The notes: a model not told the origin generated them from the sequence alone. DNA of 64,000 bases from Lachnospiraceae bacterium NSJ-143 (GCA_022867625.1 JALIFM010000004.1:169283-233282), one strand, 5' to 3'; positions 53,615-62,591 are shown, numbered from the stretch's first letter. Made by a program: numbers and translations.

Positions 53615-55294
53615 CTATATATCCAGAAACCTTAGTACGCCTTTATGCGTAAATGTCTTATGCTGCCTTGTGCCGCGCCTTTTTGCAAATTCTTCCTCAA
53701 CTTCCTTTTGTGTACACTTATTGCCGTTAATGCCGACAATGTTTACACTTTTACTGTTAATATCTATTTCTACAATATCATTATCATCTATATAAGCTAT
53801 AGAGCCGCCCTCCGCCGCTTCCGGAAGAAGATATCCAACAGATGGCCCTCTTGTTGCGCCCGAAAACCTTCCGTCCGTTATAAGGGCACAGCTGTTATTA
53901 AGCTCCTCTTTATTGCATATGGCATCTGTAGCCTTAAGCATTTCGGGCATACCGGCGGCTTTTTTCCCTACATACCTTACCACAACAACCTCACCATGTC
54001 TGATATCACCATTATATATGGCCTCCTCAGCGTCTTCTTCATTGTCGAACACTCTTGCCGGTCCCTCAAAGTGATACATAGACTTGTCTACAGCACAGTG
54101 CTTTATAACAGCGCCTTCTGTTGCTATATTGCCTTTTAATATTGTTATTCCGCTGTCAGTGTCTTCTGGGTCGCCAAAGCTTTTGATTATATCAGACGGC
54201 TTCATTCCATAGTTTCCCAAATACTGCGCACTGCGGCGGAAGAAGCCTGTTTTTTCAAGATACTCAAGATTCTCGCCAACAGTCCTGCCTGTAACAGTAG
54301 GAAGGCTAAGGTCAAGCATATCCTTAAGCTCCATCATTATCCTTGGCACACCGCCGGCATACCAGAAAAATTGTGTAGGCCATTTGCCGGCCGTCAATAT
54401 ACTTGTAAGAAGCGGTATACCCTTTGTAAGCCGTTCAAAATCACCGAGAGAAATGTCTATGCCAAGCTCTTTTGCTATTGTCGGGATATGCAGTACAGCA
54501 TTTGTGGAGCCCCCTATGGCCGCAAACACCTTTATGGCGTTTTCAAATGCCTGTCTTGTAAGTATTTTGCTCGGCCTTAAGTCCTCCTTTACCATCTGTA
54601 CTACCCTTTCACCGGCATCGGAGGCAATCTGCATAATTAAATTACTGTTTGCAGGAATAACGGCGCTGCCCGGCAAAGCAATGCCAAGAGCCTCACTGAG
54701 ACACTGCATAGTGCTGGCTGTTCCCATATACTGGCACGCCCCACAGCTTGGACAGGCATTTTTTTTGTAATACAACTCCTCTTCAGAAGACATTTTCCCT
54801 TCCGCAACCCTCAGATTGGTTTCATAGCAGGTGTCCGCAGAAATGAGTGCCGGACCAGGCGCCATTGAACCGCCGCAAATATGGATTGCCGGCAAATCCA
54901 GTCTCGCAAGCGCCATCAGATGCCCTGGTGTTGCCTTATCGCATGTAGAAATAGTTACAAGTCCATCAAATCCGGAAGCTCTTGCATGAATTTCCACCAT
55001 TCCAGCAATTACTTCCCTTGAAACAAGCGAATAATTCATGCCCTGATGCCCCGTTGCCACCCCGTCGCACATATCTGTAACTGTATACACTGCTGGCATT
55101 GCCTGTGCGGAGTATACAGCGTTTTTCGCTGCCTCTGCCACGGACAATAAATGCCTGCTTCCGGGGTGACTGTCTCCCGCTGTAGATTCAATAAGTATCT
55201 GTGGTTTGGAAAGGTCCTTTTCCGTTCTGCCTGAACCAATCCAAAGCGGGTCTACCTCTGGTCCCGCTTTCCTGATTTTTTGACTGTTAAGCAT
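53615..55294 (-). CDS. IlvD/Edd family dehydratase
   Basis: 559 aa iron-sulfur dehydratase. Cluster cysteines are in STCDKATPGH and CPSCGACQYMGTASTM; the N-terminal ligand region reads SHPGSRHL, like the PGH of E. coli-type [4Fe-4S] enzymes instead of the PCN of [2Fe-2S] enzymes. DGRFSGATRGPSVGYLLPEA is the C-terminal signature. It could be dihydroxy-acid dehydratase (valine/isoleucine synthesis), but no other ilv gene is near, and the adjacent GntR-FCD regulator argues for a sugar-acid substrate. The ATG follows GGGGTTG. Function within the family is left open. Confidence 0.85.
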   Translation of the reverse strand: MLNSQKIRKAGPEVDPLWIGSGRTEKDLSKPQILIESTAGDSHPGSRHLLSVAEAAKNAVYSAQAMPAVYTVTDMCDGVATGHQGMNYSLVSREVIAGMVEIHARASGFDGLVTISTCDKATPGHLMALARLDLPAIHICGGSMAPGPALISADTCYETNLRVAEGKMSSEEELYYKKNACPSCGACQYMGTASTMQCLSEALGIALPGSAVIPANSNLIMQIASDAGERVVQMVKEDLRPSKILTRQAFENAIKVFAAIGGSTNAVLHIPTIAKELGIDISLGDFERLTKGIPLLTSILTAGKWPTQFFWYAGGVPRIMMELKDMLDLSLPTVTGRTVGENLEYLEKTGFFRRSAQYLGNYGMKPSDIIKSFGDPEDTDSGITILKGNIATEGAVIKHCAVDKSMYHFEGPARVFDNEEDAEEAIYNGDIRHGEVVVVRYVGKKAAGMPEMLKATDAICNKEELNNSCALITDGRFSGATRGPSVGYLLPEAAEGGSIAYIDDNDIVEIDINSKSVNIVGINGNKCTQKEVEEEFAKRRGTRQHKTFTHKGVLRFLDI

Positions 55295-55358
55295 ATTCTT
55301 TTACAACCCCTTTTTAAAATCAATAATAAACTATATAAGGCCAACGTTTGATATAAAT

Positions 55359-55387
55359 ATATTAATATATTAATTATTCCGTGTCAA
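55359..55387 (-). promoter_or_regulatory. Promoter of the IlvD/Edd dehydratase gene
   Basis: TTGACA (55382-55387), 17 bases, TAATAT (55359-55364) on the minus strand; the -10 overlaps an AT-rich palindrome that could bind a regulator. The TCATTGACAATGA palindrome found at the GntR promoter is not repeated here. Confidence 0.55.
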
Positions 55388-55564
55388 TATGCTACTTTTA
55401 CAATATAAATAAGTTGTTTTACGATAAATTCACCAAAAGACCGACTGTCTCTAACAGAAATAAATGCTTTTTATAAGTAAGCATAATTGTCTTTTGCTGT
55501 ATATTACATAAGTATAGCATGGTCTATGCTTAACCTGCCTATAAATTACCAGACGCCACTCCTT

Positions 55565-55597
55565 AAAAACACACATGGGAGGACGCCCCCATACACC
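55565..55597 (-). terminator. Terminator after tRNA-Leu
   Basis: ATGGGGG-(CGT)-CCTCCCAT-type stem with flanking GTGT/ACAC pairs, then T5 on the minus strand, about 20 bases after the tRNA 3' end. Confidence 0.75.
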
Positions 55598-55616
55598 TTT
55601 TAGCCTGTTTGTTTAA

Positions 55617-55696
<80 letters not shown>

Positions 55697-55709
55697 CTGC
55701 AACGTTTAT

Positions 55710-55738
55710 ATTTTACATTCTATATGAGTATTTGTCAA
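55710..55738 (-). promoter_or_regulatory. tRNA-Leu promoter
   Basis: Perfect TTGACA (55733-55738), 17 bases, TAAAAT (55710-55715); starts just after the galE stop codon, with transcription expected a few bases before the tRNA. Confidence 0.8.
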
Positions 55739-55739
55739 T

Positions 55740-56738
55740 TTAATATTTTACCTCAGCATACCCTTCGGGGTGACACTTATGCCATTGCCACGCTGTTTTA
55801 ATTATGGTATCTATATTGTCAAACTCCGGCTTCCAGCCAAGAACCGTTTTTGCTTTTTCGCTTGAAGCTACCAGTTTAGCAGGGTCCCCTGCCCGCCTTG
55901 GGCCGGTTTTTGACGGTATATCAAATCCAGTGGCTTTTCTGGCAGCCGCAGCTATTTCAGATACCGAAAACCCAAACCCGCTGCCAAGATTAAATACATC
56001 GCTTTTTCCGCCGTTAAGCAGATACTCAAAGGCCAGTATATGTGCTCTTGCCAAATCTGTCACATGCACATAGTCCCTGATACATGTTCCGTCATGAGTA
56101 TCATAATCACTGCCAAAGACAGTTATAAACTCTCTTTTCTTATTTGGTACCTGTAGTATAATTGGAATCAGGTGAGTTTCTGGCGAATGGTCCTCACCAA
56201 TTTTGCCGCTTGCATGCGCTCCGCAGGCATTAAAATACCTTAAAGCAACAAAATTAAGACCTTTTGCCTGTGACTGCCATTTCATCATTTTTTCCATTGA
56301 AAGCTTTGTCTCACCATATGTGTTTGTTGGATTTGCAGCATCGCTTTCAAGTATAGGAATATTTTCCGGCTCACCATAAACCGCAGCTGTTGAAGAAAAG
56401 ACGATATTTTTAACGCCGTACCTTTCCATACACTCCAAAAGCACTATAGTACCATAAAGATTATTGTCATAATACTTCATCGGCTCCTGCATGCTTTCCC
56501 CAACCAGTGAATACGCCGCAAAATGAATAACACCTTCAATATTCTCATTGTCAAAAATACTGTTCAGAAAATTTCTGTCTCTTATATCGCCTCTATAAAA
56601 CTTTGCCTTTTCATGAACAGCTTCTATATGGCCTGTTGAAAGGTTATCCGCCACTATAACATCATATCCGTTATCCACAAGCTCATAAACAGTATGTGAA
56701 CCTATATATCCTGCTCCGCCTAAAACCAGCACTGACAT
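55740..56738 (-). CDS. galE: UDP-glucose 4-epimerase
   Basis: Interconverts UDP-glucose and UDP-galactose; 332 aa SDR enzyme. NAD-binding GGAGYIGS at residues 7-14, catalytic Ser/Thr in FSSTAAVYG and the YxxxK pair in NTYGETKLSMEKMM. The C-terminal substrate region RRAGDPAKLVASSEKAKTVLGW is GalE-like. The ATG follows AGGAGA and a good promoter. It is a single gene here, without galK or galT; supply of sugars for surface polysaccharides is likely. Confidence 0.96.
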   Translation of the reverse strand: MSVLVLGGAGYIGSHTVYELVDNGYDVIVADNLSTGHIEAVHEKAKFYRGDIRDRNFLNSIFDNENIEGVIHFAAYSLVGESMQEPMKYYDNNLYGTIVLLECMERYGVKNIVFSSTAAVYGEPENIPILESDAANPTNTYGETKLSMEKMMKWQSQAKGLNFVALRYFNACGAHASGKIGEDHSPETHLIPIILQVPNKKREFITVFGSDYDTHDGTCIRDYVHVTDLARAHILAFEYLLNGGKSDVFNLGSGFGFSVSEIAAAARKATGFDIPSKTGPRRAGDPAKLVASSEKAKTVLGWKPEFDNIDTIIKTAWQWHKCHPEGYAEVKY

Positions 56739-56767
56739 TTTATCATCTCCTGAATTTTTCTATTGAT

Positions 56768-56796
56768 ATTTTACAACATTACGCATTTTAATTCAA
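56768..56796 (-). promoter_or_regulatory. galE promoter
   Basis: TTGAAT (56791-56796), 17 bases, TAAAAT (56768-56773) on the minus strand, about 30 bases before the ATG. Confidence 0.7.
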
Positions 56797-56914
56797 GAAA
56801 TGAATACATGTACTGAAATAATAAAATATAATAAATTATATTATTGGATAAAATCATGTTAAAAGTCAAGAATATTTTTAAGGCATACCCAGCTTAAATT
56901 AGAAAGGAGCAACT

Positions 56915-58459
56915 ATGGAAAAAATATTTTATAACGGAAAAATCCTCACAATGGCTGAAAACATTTATACACAGGCAGTCTTAGTCAGCGGAGGAAAAAT
57001 AACTGAAACCGGCATGTTTGAAAAGCTGTCAACCGCTCATCCAGAAGCCGAGAAGGTGAACCTTGGCGGAAAGACAATGATGCCTGCGTTTATTGATTCT
57101 CACAGCCATTTTGCTTCCTGCGCCGTATCATTCTTGCAGCCCTCACTTGAGGAATGCAAATCAATTGACGACATATTAAACAAAATCAAAGAGCACATCA
57201 CTAAAAATAATCCTTCACACGGAAAGTGGATTAGCCTCCGCGGCTATGACCAGAACAGTTTAGCTGAAAAAAGCCACCCTGACAAAAAATTAATTGATTC
57301 TGTTTCACCACATAATCCTGTAGTAATACAGCACAAATCCGGACACAGCGGCATATTCAACTCATTTGCATTAAAAGAGCTTGGGCTGACAGAAGCCACT
57401 GAGAACGGTTATATGGCTGAGAATGAGTTTATAAATGCTGTAATGAACATACCTTTGCCTGATGAACAGGAAATACTTGAATCCTTTAAAAGGACACAGG
57501 AACTTTATCTGTCTTACGGAATCACAACAGCACAGGAAGGAATGTTTGTAAAAGAACTTATACCGCTCTACCAGCTGCTTTTAAAAAGCAAAATACTAAA
57601 AATAGATATAGTCGGCTACGCTTCTTTAAAAGACCTGTCTGACATTGAAAAAGCCTTTGAATGTCATATTAAAAATTACAAAGGACATTTCAAGCTTGGC
57701 GGAATAAAGGTTTTCCTTGACGGTTCGCCCCAGATTAAAACAGCCTATATGAATAAACCATACACAGGCACATCTGAACGTGGGATGTGCACTATGTCAA
57801 ATGAGGAGCTTTCCAGAGCTGTTGAAACGGCGGTAAGCAAAGAGACACAGATTATCTGCCATGCCAACGGTGATGCAGCCTGCGACATGTTTATCAATGC
57901 CATAAAGGAGTCAGCATCACACAGTACGGTTATAACCAAACTCAATCCTGTTATAATTCATGCTCAGTTTATTAATCCCTGCCGTCTGCTTACAGCCGGA
58001 AGTCTTGGCATGACAGCGTCGTTTTTTGTATCGCATATACTTCACTATGGTGAGACACACATACAAAATCTTGGCCTTAACCGTGCCTCACAGATGAGCC
58101 CTTTAAATTCTGCCCAGCACAGCCTTAATTTTACACTGCACCGCGACTCTCCAGTTATGAGCCCGGACATGTTTGAGAGCGTTTACTGCGCAGTTTCCAG
58201 AAGAACAAGTACCGGCCGCGTTTTGGGAGAAAACCAGAAAATATCAATAATAAACGCCCTCAGAGCAGTTACTGTAAATGCCGCAAAACAATACTCCGAA
58301 GAAAACCTCAAAGGAAGCATAGCTGAAGGAAAAGCCGCCGATTTTATAATATTGGATAAAAACCCTCTTGATGTGAGCGTTGACGACCTGCTAAACATAA
58401 AAATCCTTGAAACAATAAAAGACGGTTCTGTAGTCTGGCAGAATAATAAAAGCAAATAA
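56915..58459 (+). CDS. Amidohydrolase family protein (YtcJ-like)
   Basis: 514 aa metal-dependent hydrolase of the amidohydrolase-3 subgroup. A beta-sandwich formed by both ends (MEKIFYNGKILTM...; KAADFIILDKNPLDV) flanks a TIM barrel with the metal motif DSHSHF, KVFLDGSPQ (family hallmark GxxGxxD/S region), HANGDAACD and a late RDSPV segment. Substrate unknown; relatives act on N-substituted amides and formamides. The ATG follows AAAGGAGC. Single-gene unit ending in a bidirectional terminator. Confidence 0.87.
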   Translation: MEKIFYNGKILTMAENIYTQAVLVSGGKITETGMFEKLSTAHPEAEKVNLGGKTMMPAFIDSHSHFASCAVSFLQPSLEECKSIDDILNKIKEHITKNNPSHGKWISLRGYDQNSLAEKSHPDKKLIDSVSPHNPVVIQHKSGHSGIFNSFALKELGLTEATENGYMAENEFINAVMNIPLPDEQEILESFKRTQELYLSYGITTAQEGMFVKELIPLYQLLLKSKILKIDIVGYASLKDLSDIEKAFECHIKNYKGHFKLGGIKVFLDGSPQIKTAYMNKPYTGTSERGMCTMSNEELSRAVETAVSKETQIICHANGDAACDMFINAIKESASHSTVITKLNPVIIHAQFINPCRLLTAGSLGMTASFFVSHILHYGETHIQNLGLNRASQMSPLNSAQHSLNFTLHRDSPVMSPDMFESVYCAVSRRTSTGRVLGENQKISIINALRAVTVNAAKQYSEENLKGSIAEGKAADFIILDKNPLDVSVDDLLNIKILETIKDGSVVWQNNKSK

Positions 58460-58460
58460 A

Positions 58461-58507
58461 AAATAAGCGCTGAGATTTCATTAAAGAAATCCAGCGCCTT
58501 TTGTTTT
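58461..58507. terminator. Bidirectional terminator
   Basis: GCGCTGAGATTTC / GAAATCCAGCGC with U-rich tracts on both strands; ends the amidohydrolase (plus) and the tRNA-Gly/tRNA-Arg unit (minus). Confidence 0.9.
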
Positions 58508-58519
58508 AAATAAATATAA

Positions 58520-58593
<74 letters not shown>

Positions 58594-58602
58594 ACAAAAA
58601 AA

Positions 58603-58673
58603 AGCGGGTGATGAGAATCGAACTCACGTGTTCAGCTTGGAAGGCTGACGTTCTACCATTGAACTACACCCGC
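58603..58673 (-). tRNA. tRNA-Gly (anticodon UCC)
   Basis: Acceptor GCGGGTG/CACCCGC, anticodon loop CTTCCAA (UCC, reading GGA/GGG), T-loop TTCGATT. CCA not encoded. Nine bases before tRNA-Arg. Confidence 0.96.
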
Positions 58674-58687
58674 AACCAACAAAATAT

Positions 58688-58716
58688 ATTATAGCGATAC
58701 AAGCATATTTTGTCAA
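58688..58716 (-). promoter_or_regulatory. tRNA-Gly/tRNA-Arg promoter
   Basis: Full consensus: TTGACA (58711-58716), 17 bases, TATAAT (58688-58693) on the minus strand, fifteen bases before the tRNA-Gly 5' end. Confidence 0.88.
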
Positions 58717-58754
58717 CACTTTTTTATAAATTTTTTCATCTTTTTTGTTTTTTT

Positions 58755-58799
58755 ATCCAGCCCATATTTTAAATCATCTTTAATGGGCTGGATTGTTTT
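58755..58799. promoter_or_regulatory. Hairpin at the 3' end of the phosphoesterase gene
   Basis: ATCCAGCCCAT / ATGGGCTGGAT with a 15-base loop. The T-run (TTGTTTTT) is on the plus side although the gene that ends here is on the minus strand, where A-runs follow. It may stabilise the message end instead of terminating it. Confidence 0.45.
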
Positions 58800-59317
58800 T
58801 AGAAAAAATCAAGTCTTTTTACATTTCCGTTACCGCTGTATTCCATTACGGTAAAATCCATACTACCGTCTATACCAATGTCGAGTATGCCGAATGTCGG
58901 ATTATCCGTGCTTCTGGGAAGCGAAAGGCTTCCCGGGTTACAGATAAGCACACTGTTGAAATACTCCCTCACAGGGCTGTGTATATGACCAAACAGTACG
59001 GCGTCAGCCTCCTTTTCTTCAGCCCACAGACCAAGAGAAAGAAGTCCGTAATTAACCCGCTGTCTGTGGCCGTGCGTCAGCAGTATACGTTTACCGCCTA
59101 ATGTCACTAACATCTCAAATGGGGCTTCAGAATCATAATCGTTGTTACCGGCTACATTATAAAATTTTATATTCCTGTATTTAATTTCAAGCCGTTTAAC
59201 ATCGTTTACCATGTCGCCAAGATGTATGACTGTATCTATACTCCCTCTGTACGTTTTTAAAAGCTCTTCAGCGTTTTTGATATACCTGTGTGTATCGCTT
59301 ATTACAAGTACTTTCAT
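58799..59317 (-). CDS. Metallophosphoesterase (YfcE/MJ0936-like)
   Basis: 172 aa single-domain calcineurin-fold phosphodiesterase. The metal motifs are complete: D8/H10 (SDTH), D35 (LGDMV), N59/D60 (GNND), H82 with H84 (THGH) and H111/H113 (GHIH). Substrate unknown; small relatives act on phosphodiesters and cyclic nucleotides. The ATG follows GGAGA. It starts one base after the rdgB stop codon, so the pair is translationally linked. Confidence 0.92.
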   Translation of the reverse strand: MKVLVISDTHRYIKNAEELLKTYRGSIDTVIHLGDMVNDVKRLEIKYRNIKFYNVAGNNDYDSEAPFEMLVTLGGKRILLTHGHRQRVNYGLLSLGLWAEEKEADAVLFGHIHSPVREYFNSVLICNPGSLSLPRSTDNPTFGILDIGIDGSMDFTVMEYSGNGNVKRLDFF

Positions 59318-59318
59318 T

Positions 59319-59909
59319 TCATAATATCTCCATAACCATTTCCCGCATTTTAGCCATGGCTTTCCCCCGGTGACTTATGGCATTTTTTTCCTCTGTAGAA
59401 ATATCTGCCAGATATCTGCCTATTTCAGGTTTATAAAATATAGGGTCATATCCAAAGCCGTTTTCGCCTTTTATCTCATACCCGATGATTCCCTCTATTG
59501 TGCCCCTTGTCTCAAAAATACGCCCATCAGGCATAGCCAGACAAACTGCACTTACAAACCTTGCTGTACGCTTATCCTCAGGTACTCCTCTAAGCATTTC
59601 AAGTATTTTGTTATTCTTTATGTCATACGGCGTGTCATGCCCCATAAATCTGGCTGACTGCACTCCGGGCTGTCCATTCAGAAAGTCTATCTCAAGGCCT
59701 GAATCATCTGCAATAGCCGGAAATCCTGAAGCCTTCATTATCTCAACAGCCTTTTTTCTGGCATTTTCCTCAAATGTCTCGCCGTCTTCCACCACATCAA
59801 TGTCTATCCCAGCCTGAGCCATTGTTATAACTTCTATTTTATCTGAATCAAATATTTTTATTACCTCTTTAACCTTGCCTTCGTTTTTTGTGGCAAAAAT
59901 TAATTTCAT
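59319..59909 (-). CDS. rdgB: RdgB/HAM1 family XTP/dITP diphosphatase
   Basis: Cleans the nucleotide pool by hydrolysing ITP, XTP and dITP to monophosphates; 196 aa. The start is at ATG 59909 (MKLIFATKNEGKVKE) because GGAGG lies seven bases upstream. An ATG at 59927 overlaps the amidase stop (ATGA) but has no ribosome site. Signatures are TKNEGKVKE, ADDSGLEID, the SARF block and GFGYDPIFY, then SHRGKA at the end. Between the amidase gene and the phosphoesterase gene in a tight three-gene run. Confidence 0.95.
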   Translation of the reverse strand: MKLIFATKNEGKVKEVIKIFDSDKIEVITMAQAGIDIDVVEDGETFEENARKKAVEIMKASGFPAIADDSGLEIDFLNGQPGVQSARFMGHDTPYDIKNNKILEMLRGVPEDKRTARFVSAVCLAMPDGRIFETRGTIEGIIGYEIKGENGFGYDPIFYKPEIGRYLADISTEEKNAISHRGKAMAKMREMVMEIL

Positions 59910-59923
59910 ACCGCAGCCTCCGT

Positions 59924-62107
59924 TCATCTTACATCGTAATCGGTAAACATTATATTGATAGCCTTATATATATTTTCTGCCAGATTATCAATAATCTCAT
60001 CATTTTTAATCAGTGAGTTGTCAGCTTCATTAGAAATAAAGCAGGTCTCAATAAGTATTGCCGGCACTGTTGTCTGGTTAAGAACAATAAGGTCCGGCCT
60101 TTCCTTAACCCCTCTGTTTGTTGTGCCCAGTGTATTGATAACCCATGTGAGTGCTATCTGTGCCGCCGTTTTGCTTGTAAGCCTTGAAGACGACAGTCCT
60201 GTTTCATTGGCATGATTCATATACAGAACCTCTGTACCGTGAGGTGTAGATGAGGTATTTGAGTTCTGGTGTATTGATACAAAAATATCTGCAACCTCGT
60301 TTGCCATTTGCGCTCTGCTGGCATTTGTAGGGTAGCTGTCATCAAGCCTTGTAGCATATACCTTTATATCAGGGTCATTGTCAAGAAGCTTAAATAGCCT
60401 TTGTACAATGGCAAGATTAACGTCCTTTTCCAGAAGTCCAAAGCCGCTGGCCCCATTATCAGACTTTCCATGGCCCGCGTCAATCACAACAATTTTATTA
60501 TAAACTTCTTTAGGGTTTACAAACTTAATTTCAATTGTGCTTGAAAAATCCGAAGTTTTAACCGCCACTATCCTGTTTTCAGCGGCTTCAAAATAAGTGT
60601 TGCCGTTATTGTCAAGCCCCACTTTAATTGTGCTCAGATAATCGTCATTACACTTAATTGTGCCGGTACCGTAAAGCTCACTGTAGTCACCATTTAATGT
60701 GAGCCTGTATGTTTTTCCCATATAATTGTCCGTATGGCTTATTCCCCTGTCATCAAGTTCTTCTGCGTTAAGCAGTGTAAGGGTATGCGACACTGAATTA
60801 TATGACACATTGTCAAGTGTTGACCTTGTTATGCACACAGATGTATAGCCGCCGTTATTTATAACTTCAGCCTCCACAGTGCGGCTTACATCAACAGTTA
60901 TTCTTACTGTTTTTGCATCAGGCTGCGAAGTCTTAATATTCTGAGCAAAATTAAGTCCTGAGGCATCATAATCACTGTTTAAAAGTGATACGGCGTTATG
61001 AATATCTATTACAACCCTGTTAGGGTTAGCCTCAACATAAGCCTCAGCAGAAAGGCTCGTATCACCGTAGATATTGATATAATCAGCCCCACCTCTTGAG
61101 GAGGTATTTATATTCGATACCTGCGAAATTCCAAATGACACAGCTATGCTCTTTTTATCGTCAGAAAGCTTTACTTCATAATCTCCAAGTGAACTCAAAT
61201 CAAATACTACCCTTGCTATTTTTACAGGCTGAGTCTGGTTCTGCGCACTCCTTACAGATGTAACAACAGACGAATTTGTATTTTTAATCTCTGTATTTGA
61301 TACTTTCATATCGGCATTTGTAATGTCAACCACAAGTCTGTTGTTTTCGAGTATAAAGCTGCTGTAGTTTGCAATCTCACCATCTGCCCTGATATAAAAC
61401 TTTTGCTCTGAAGCTATTGATTCCGGCACAGATATGCCTGTAATGCCTATGGTTTTAGAGCTTACATTTGTATTGCTGTTTGTGTTTGAACCGCCACTTG
61501 AACTGCTGCCCGATGAGGAGCTGTTTCCTTCTTCCGGGTCAAGTATAGTACCGTTTCCCTCGCCTGAACTCTGGCCGCCGCCATTATTTTCACTGTTTGA
61601 ATCCGGAGGCGCAGTTTCTTTTACAGATGAAACTATAACTGTCCTTGTGCCGTCATCCCACTTTACATCACAACCTATAGCCTCTGACACTGCCCTTATC
61701 GGTATAAGCGTTCTGTCATTTACTATCTTGGCAGGCGTATCCATTGTAAAGCTCTCACCATTTTTTGTGCCTGTCTGGCTGTCAATTTTAAGTATCACAA
61801 GGTCTGTGTTATGCATTACATATACTTCCTGCATTTCTTCATTCCATGCGATATCACAGCCCAGCTTTTCAAAAACCGCTCTCGCTGGAACCATAGTGCG
61901 GTCGTTAATAATAATAGGCGGCACATCCAACCCTGTTATACCTTCACCATCAACCTGAATTTTAACTTCCTCGGCACTGTAATTATGGCTTTTGCCATCG
62001 TAAAAAAGCTTCATACTAACCGTTTGCGCATATATATTACTGCCTGAGGCAAAAACAAAGCTTGCCGCAATAAAAGCAGCTATAAACCTTTTAATACATG
62101 AATACAT
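59924..62107 (-). CDS. N-acetylmuramoyl-L-alanine amidase with stalk-domain repeats
   Basis: 727 aa secreted cell-wall hydrolase starting at ATG 62107. Signal peptide (1-28), a copper-amine-oxidase-N-type region with two repeats (about 55-160: DRTMVPARAVFEKLGC, DRTLIPIRAVSEAIGC), a Ser/Gly/Asn-rich linker (about 165-215), AMIN-type beta repeats (about 220-530), then a zinc Amidase_3 catalytic domain. In the latter VIDAGHGKSDNGASG, EKDVNLAIV, SIHQNSN and ETCFISNE supply the zinc ligands and glutamates. AMIN domains usually direct such enzymes to the septum. First of three genes, upstream of rdgB; promoter at 62137-62145. Confidence 0.93.
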   Translation of the reverse strand: MYSCIKRFIAAFIAASFVFASGSNIYAQTVSMKLFYDGKSHNYSAEEVKIQVDGEGITGLDVPPIIINDRTMVPARAVFEKLGCDIAWNEEMQEVYVMHNTDLVILKIDSQTGTKNGESFTMDTPAKIVNDRTLIPIRAVSEAIGCDVKWDDGTRTVIVSSVKETAPPDSNSENNGGGQSSGEGNGTILDPEEGNSSSSGSSSSGGSNTNSNTNVSSKTIGITGISVPESIASEQKFYIRADGEIANYSSFILENNRLVVDITNADMKVSNTEIKNTNSSVVTSVRSAQNQTQPVKIARVVFDLSSLGDYEVKLSDDKKSIAVSFGISQVSNINTSSRGGADYINIYGDTSLSAEAYVEANPNRVVIDIHNAVSLLNSDYDASGLNFAQNIKTSQPDAKTVRITVDVSRTVEAEVINNGGYTSVCITRSTLDNVSYNSVSHTLTLLNAEELDDRGISHTDNYMGKTYRLTLNGDYSELYGTGTIKCNDDYLSTIKVGLDNNGNTYFEAAENRIVAVKTSDFSSTIEIKFVNPKEVYNKIVVIDAGHGKSDNGASGFGLLEKDVNLAIVQRLFKLLDNDPDIKVYATRLDDSYPTNASRAQMANEVADIFVSIHQNSNTSSTPHGTEVLYMNHANETGLSSSRLTSKTAAQIALTWVINTLGTTNRGVKERPDLIVLNQTTVPAILIETCFISNEADNSLIKNDEIIDNLAENIYKAINIMFTDYDVR

Positions 62108-62136
62108 CAACTGGCCCCCTCCTTAAAAACATGAAA

Positions 62137-62145
62137 ATTATATCA
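62137..62145 (-). promoter_or_regulatory. Extended -10 promoter of the amidase gene
   Basis: TGA-TATAAT on the minus strand (TATAAT at 62137-62142), about 30 bases before the ATG, without a good -35. The long inverted repeat at 62162-62198 lies just upstream and may bind a regulator. Confidence 0.6.
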
Positions 62146-62340
62146 GAAAATCGGTCACTTGTGTTAATTTTGCCGCAAATAGAAACAAAAAATTAACATT
62201 TGTAATAATACCGCCTGTTAAACAGCAGATAATAATTGATATTACTGGATTATGTCGAAAAATTGAGTTTTGACTGTTATGATTAAATTGTTTTTCTGTA
62301 TATTGTCTGTTTCTCAGCTCATTAAAATATGCAAAGACTA

Positions 62341-62375
62341 ACAAAAAACAAGGTAAATATATATTATTTACCTTG
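62341..62375 (-). terminator. Terminator on the minus strand beyond the small Cys-rich gene
   Basis: Perfect 11-bp stem CAAGGTAAATA / TATTTACCTTG with a five-base loop, followed on the minus strand by T6. The nearest minus-strand gene upstream is the MBL hydrolase, over 200 bases away across the oppositely oriented small gene. Confidence 0.85.
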
Positions 62376-62386
62376 TCTGAAAAACT

Positions 62387-62416
62387 TTGAATTATTTTTC
62401 TCTTAATGAGAATAAT
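62387..62416 (+). promoter_or_regulatory. Candidate promoter/operator of the small Cys-rich gene
   Basis: TTGAAT, 18 bases, AATAAT. The spacer contains an inverted repeat TTCTC-TTAAT-GAGAA (62398-62412) with AT-rich flanks, reminiscent of Fur-family operators but not a clear match. Confidence 0.4.
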
Positions 62417-62435
62417 TAGTCATGAGGTGATAAAT

Positions 62436-62591
62436 ATGATACCAAATAAAAGGTGTATAAATAAATGCCGCTACAATAAAAACGGCATTTGCAGAAATAA
62501 ATGTTTAAACAGCTTTTACACTTCCAGTGAATACATCGAGTGTTGGGCATTAAAAACAGATAACCCTGCCCGAAGCAAGAAAATTATTTAA
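62436..62591 (+). CDS. Small Cys-rich protein, DUF1540-like
   Basis: 51 aa. The start is at ATG 62436, with GAGGTGATAAAT upstream. Cysteines at 7, 11, 19, 23 and 36. The core CRYNKNGIC (C-x7-C with YN and G) and a later Cys match the pattern of DUF1540 domains, small probable metal-binding modules common in spore-forming Firmicutes; I infer the family from this pattern only. The gene overlaps the convergent MBL hydrolase by four bases at their stop codons. A likely real small gene given its ribosome site, Cys pattern and upstream promoter-like elements. Confidence 0.65.
   Translation: MIPNKRCINKCRYNKNGICRNKCLNSFYTSSEYIECWALKTDNPARSKKII

Larger units (their letters stand above)
55295..55616. 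other. Spacer upstream of the dehydratase gene
   Basis: About 320 bases. It holds the dehydratase promoter, an overlapping AT palindrome AATATATTAATATATT near 55358-55374, and the tRNA-Leu terminator. No gene seen. Confidence 0.5.
62108..62435. other. Regulatory spacer between the amidase and the small Cys-rich gene
   Basis: About 330 bases. It holds the amidase promoter, a perfect 10-bp inverted repeat TGTTAATTTT/AAAATTAACA (62162-62198), a small palindrome CTGTTAAACAG near 62215, a minus-strand terminator (62341-62375), and the promoter/operator region of the small gene (62387-62416). No other gene is seen. Confidence 0.55.

Noticed and set aside
58755-58799. Terminator of the metallophosphoesterase gene
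   Set aside because: The stem is strong but the U-tract is on the wrong strand, so it is recorded as a hairpin only.
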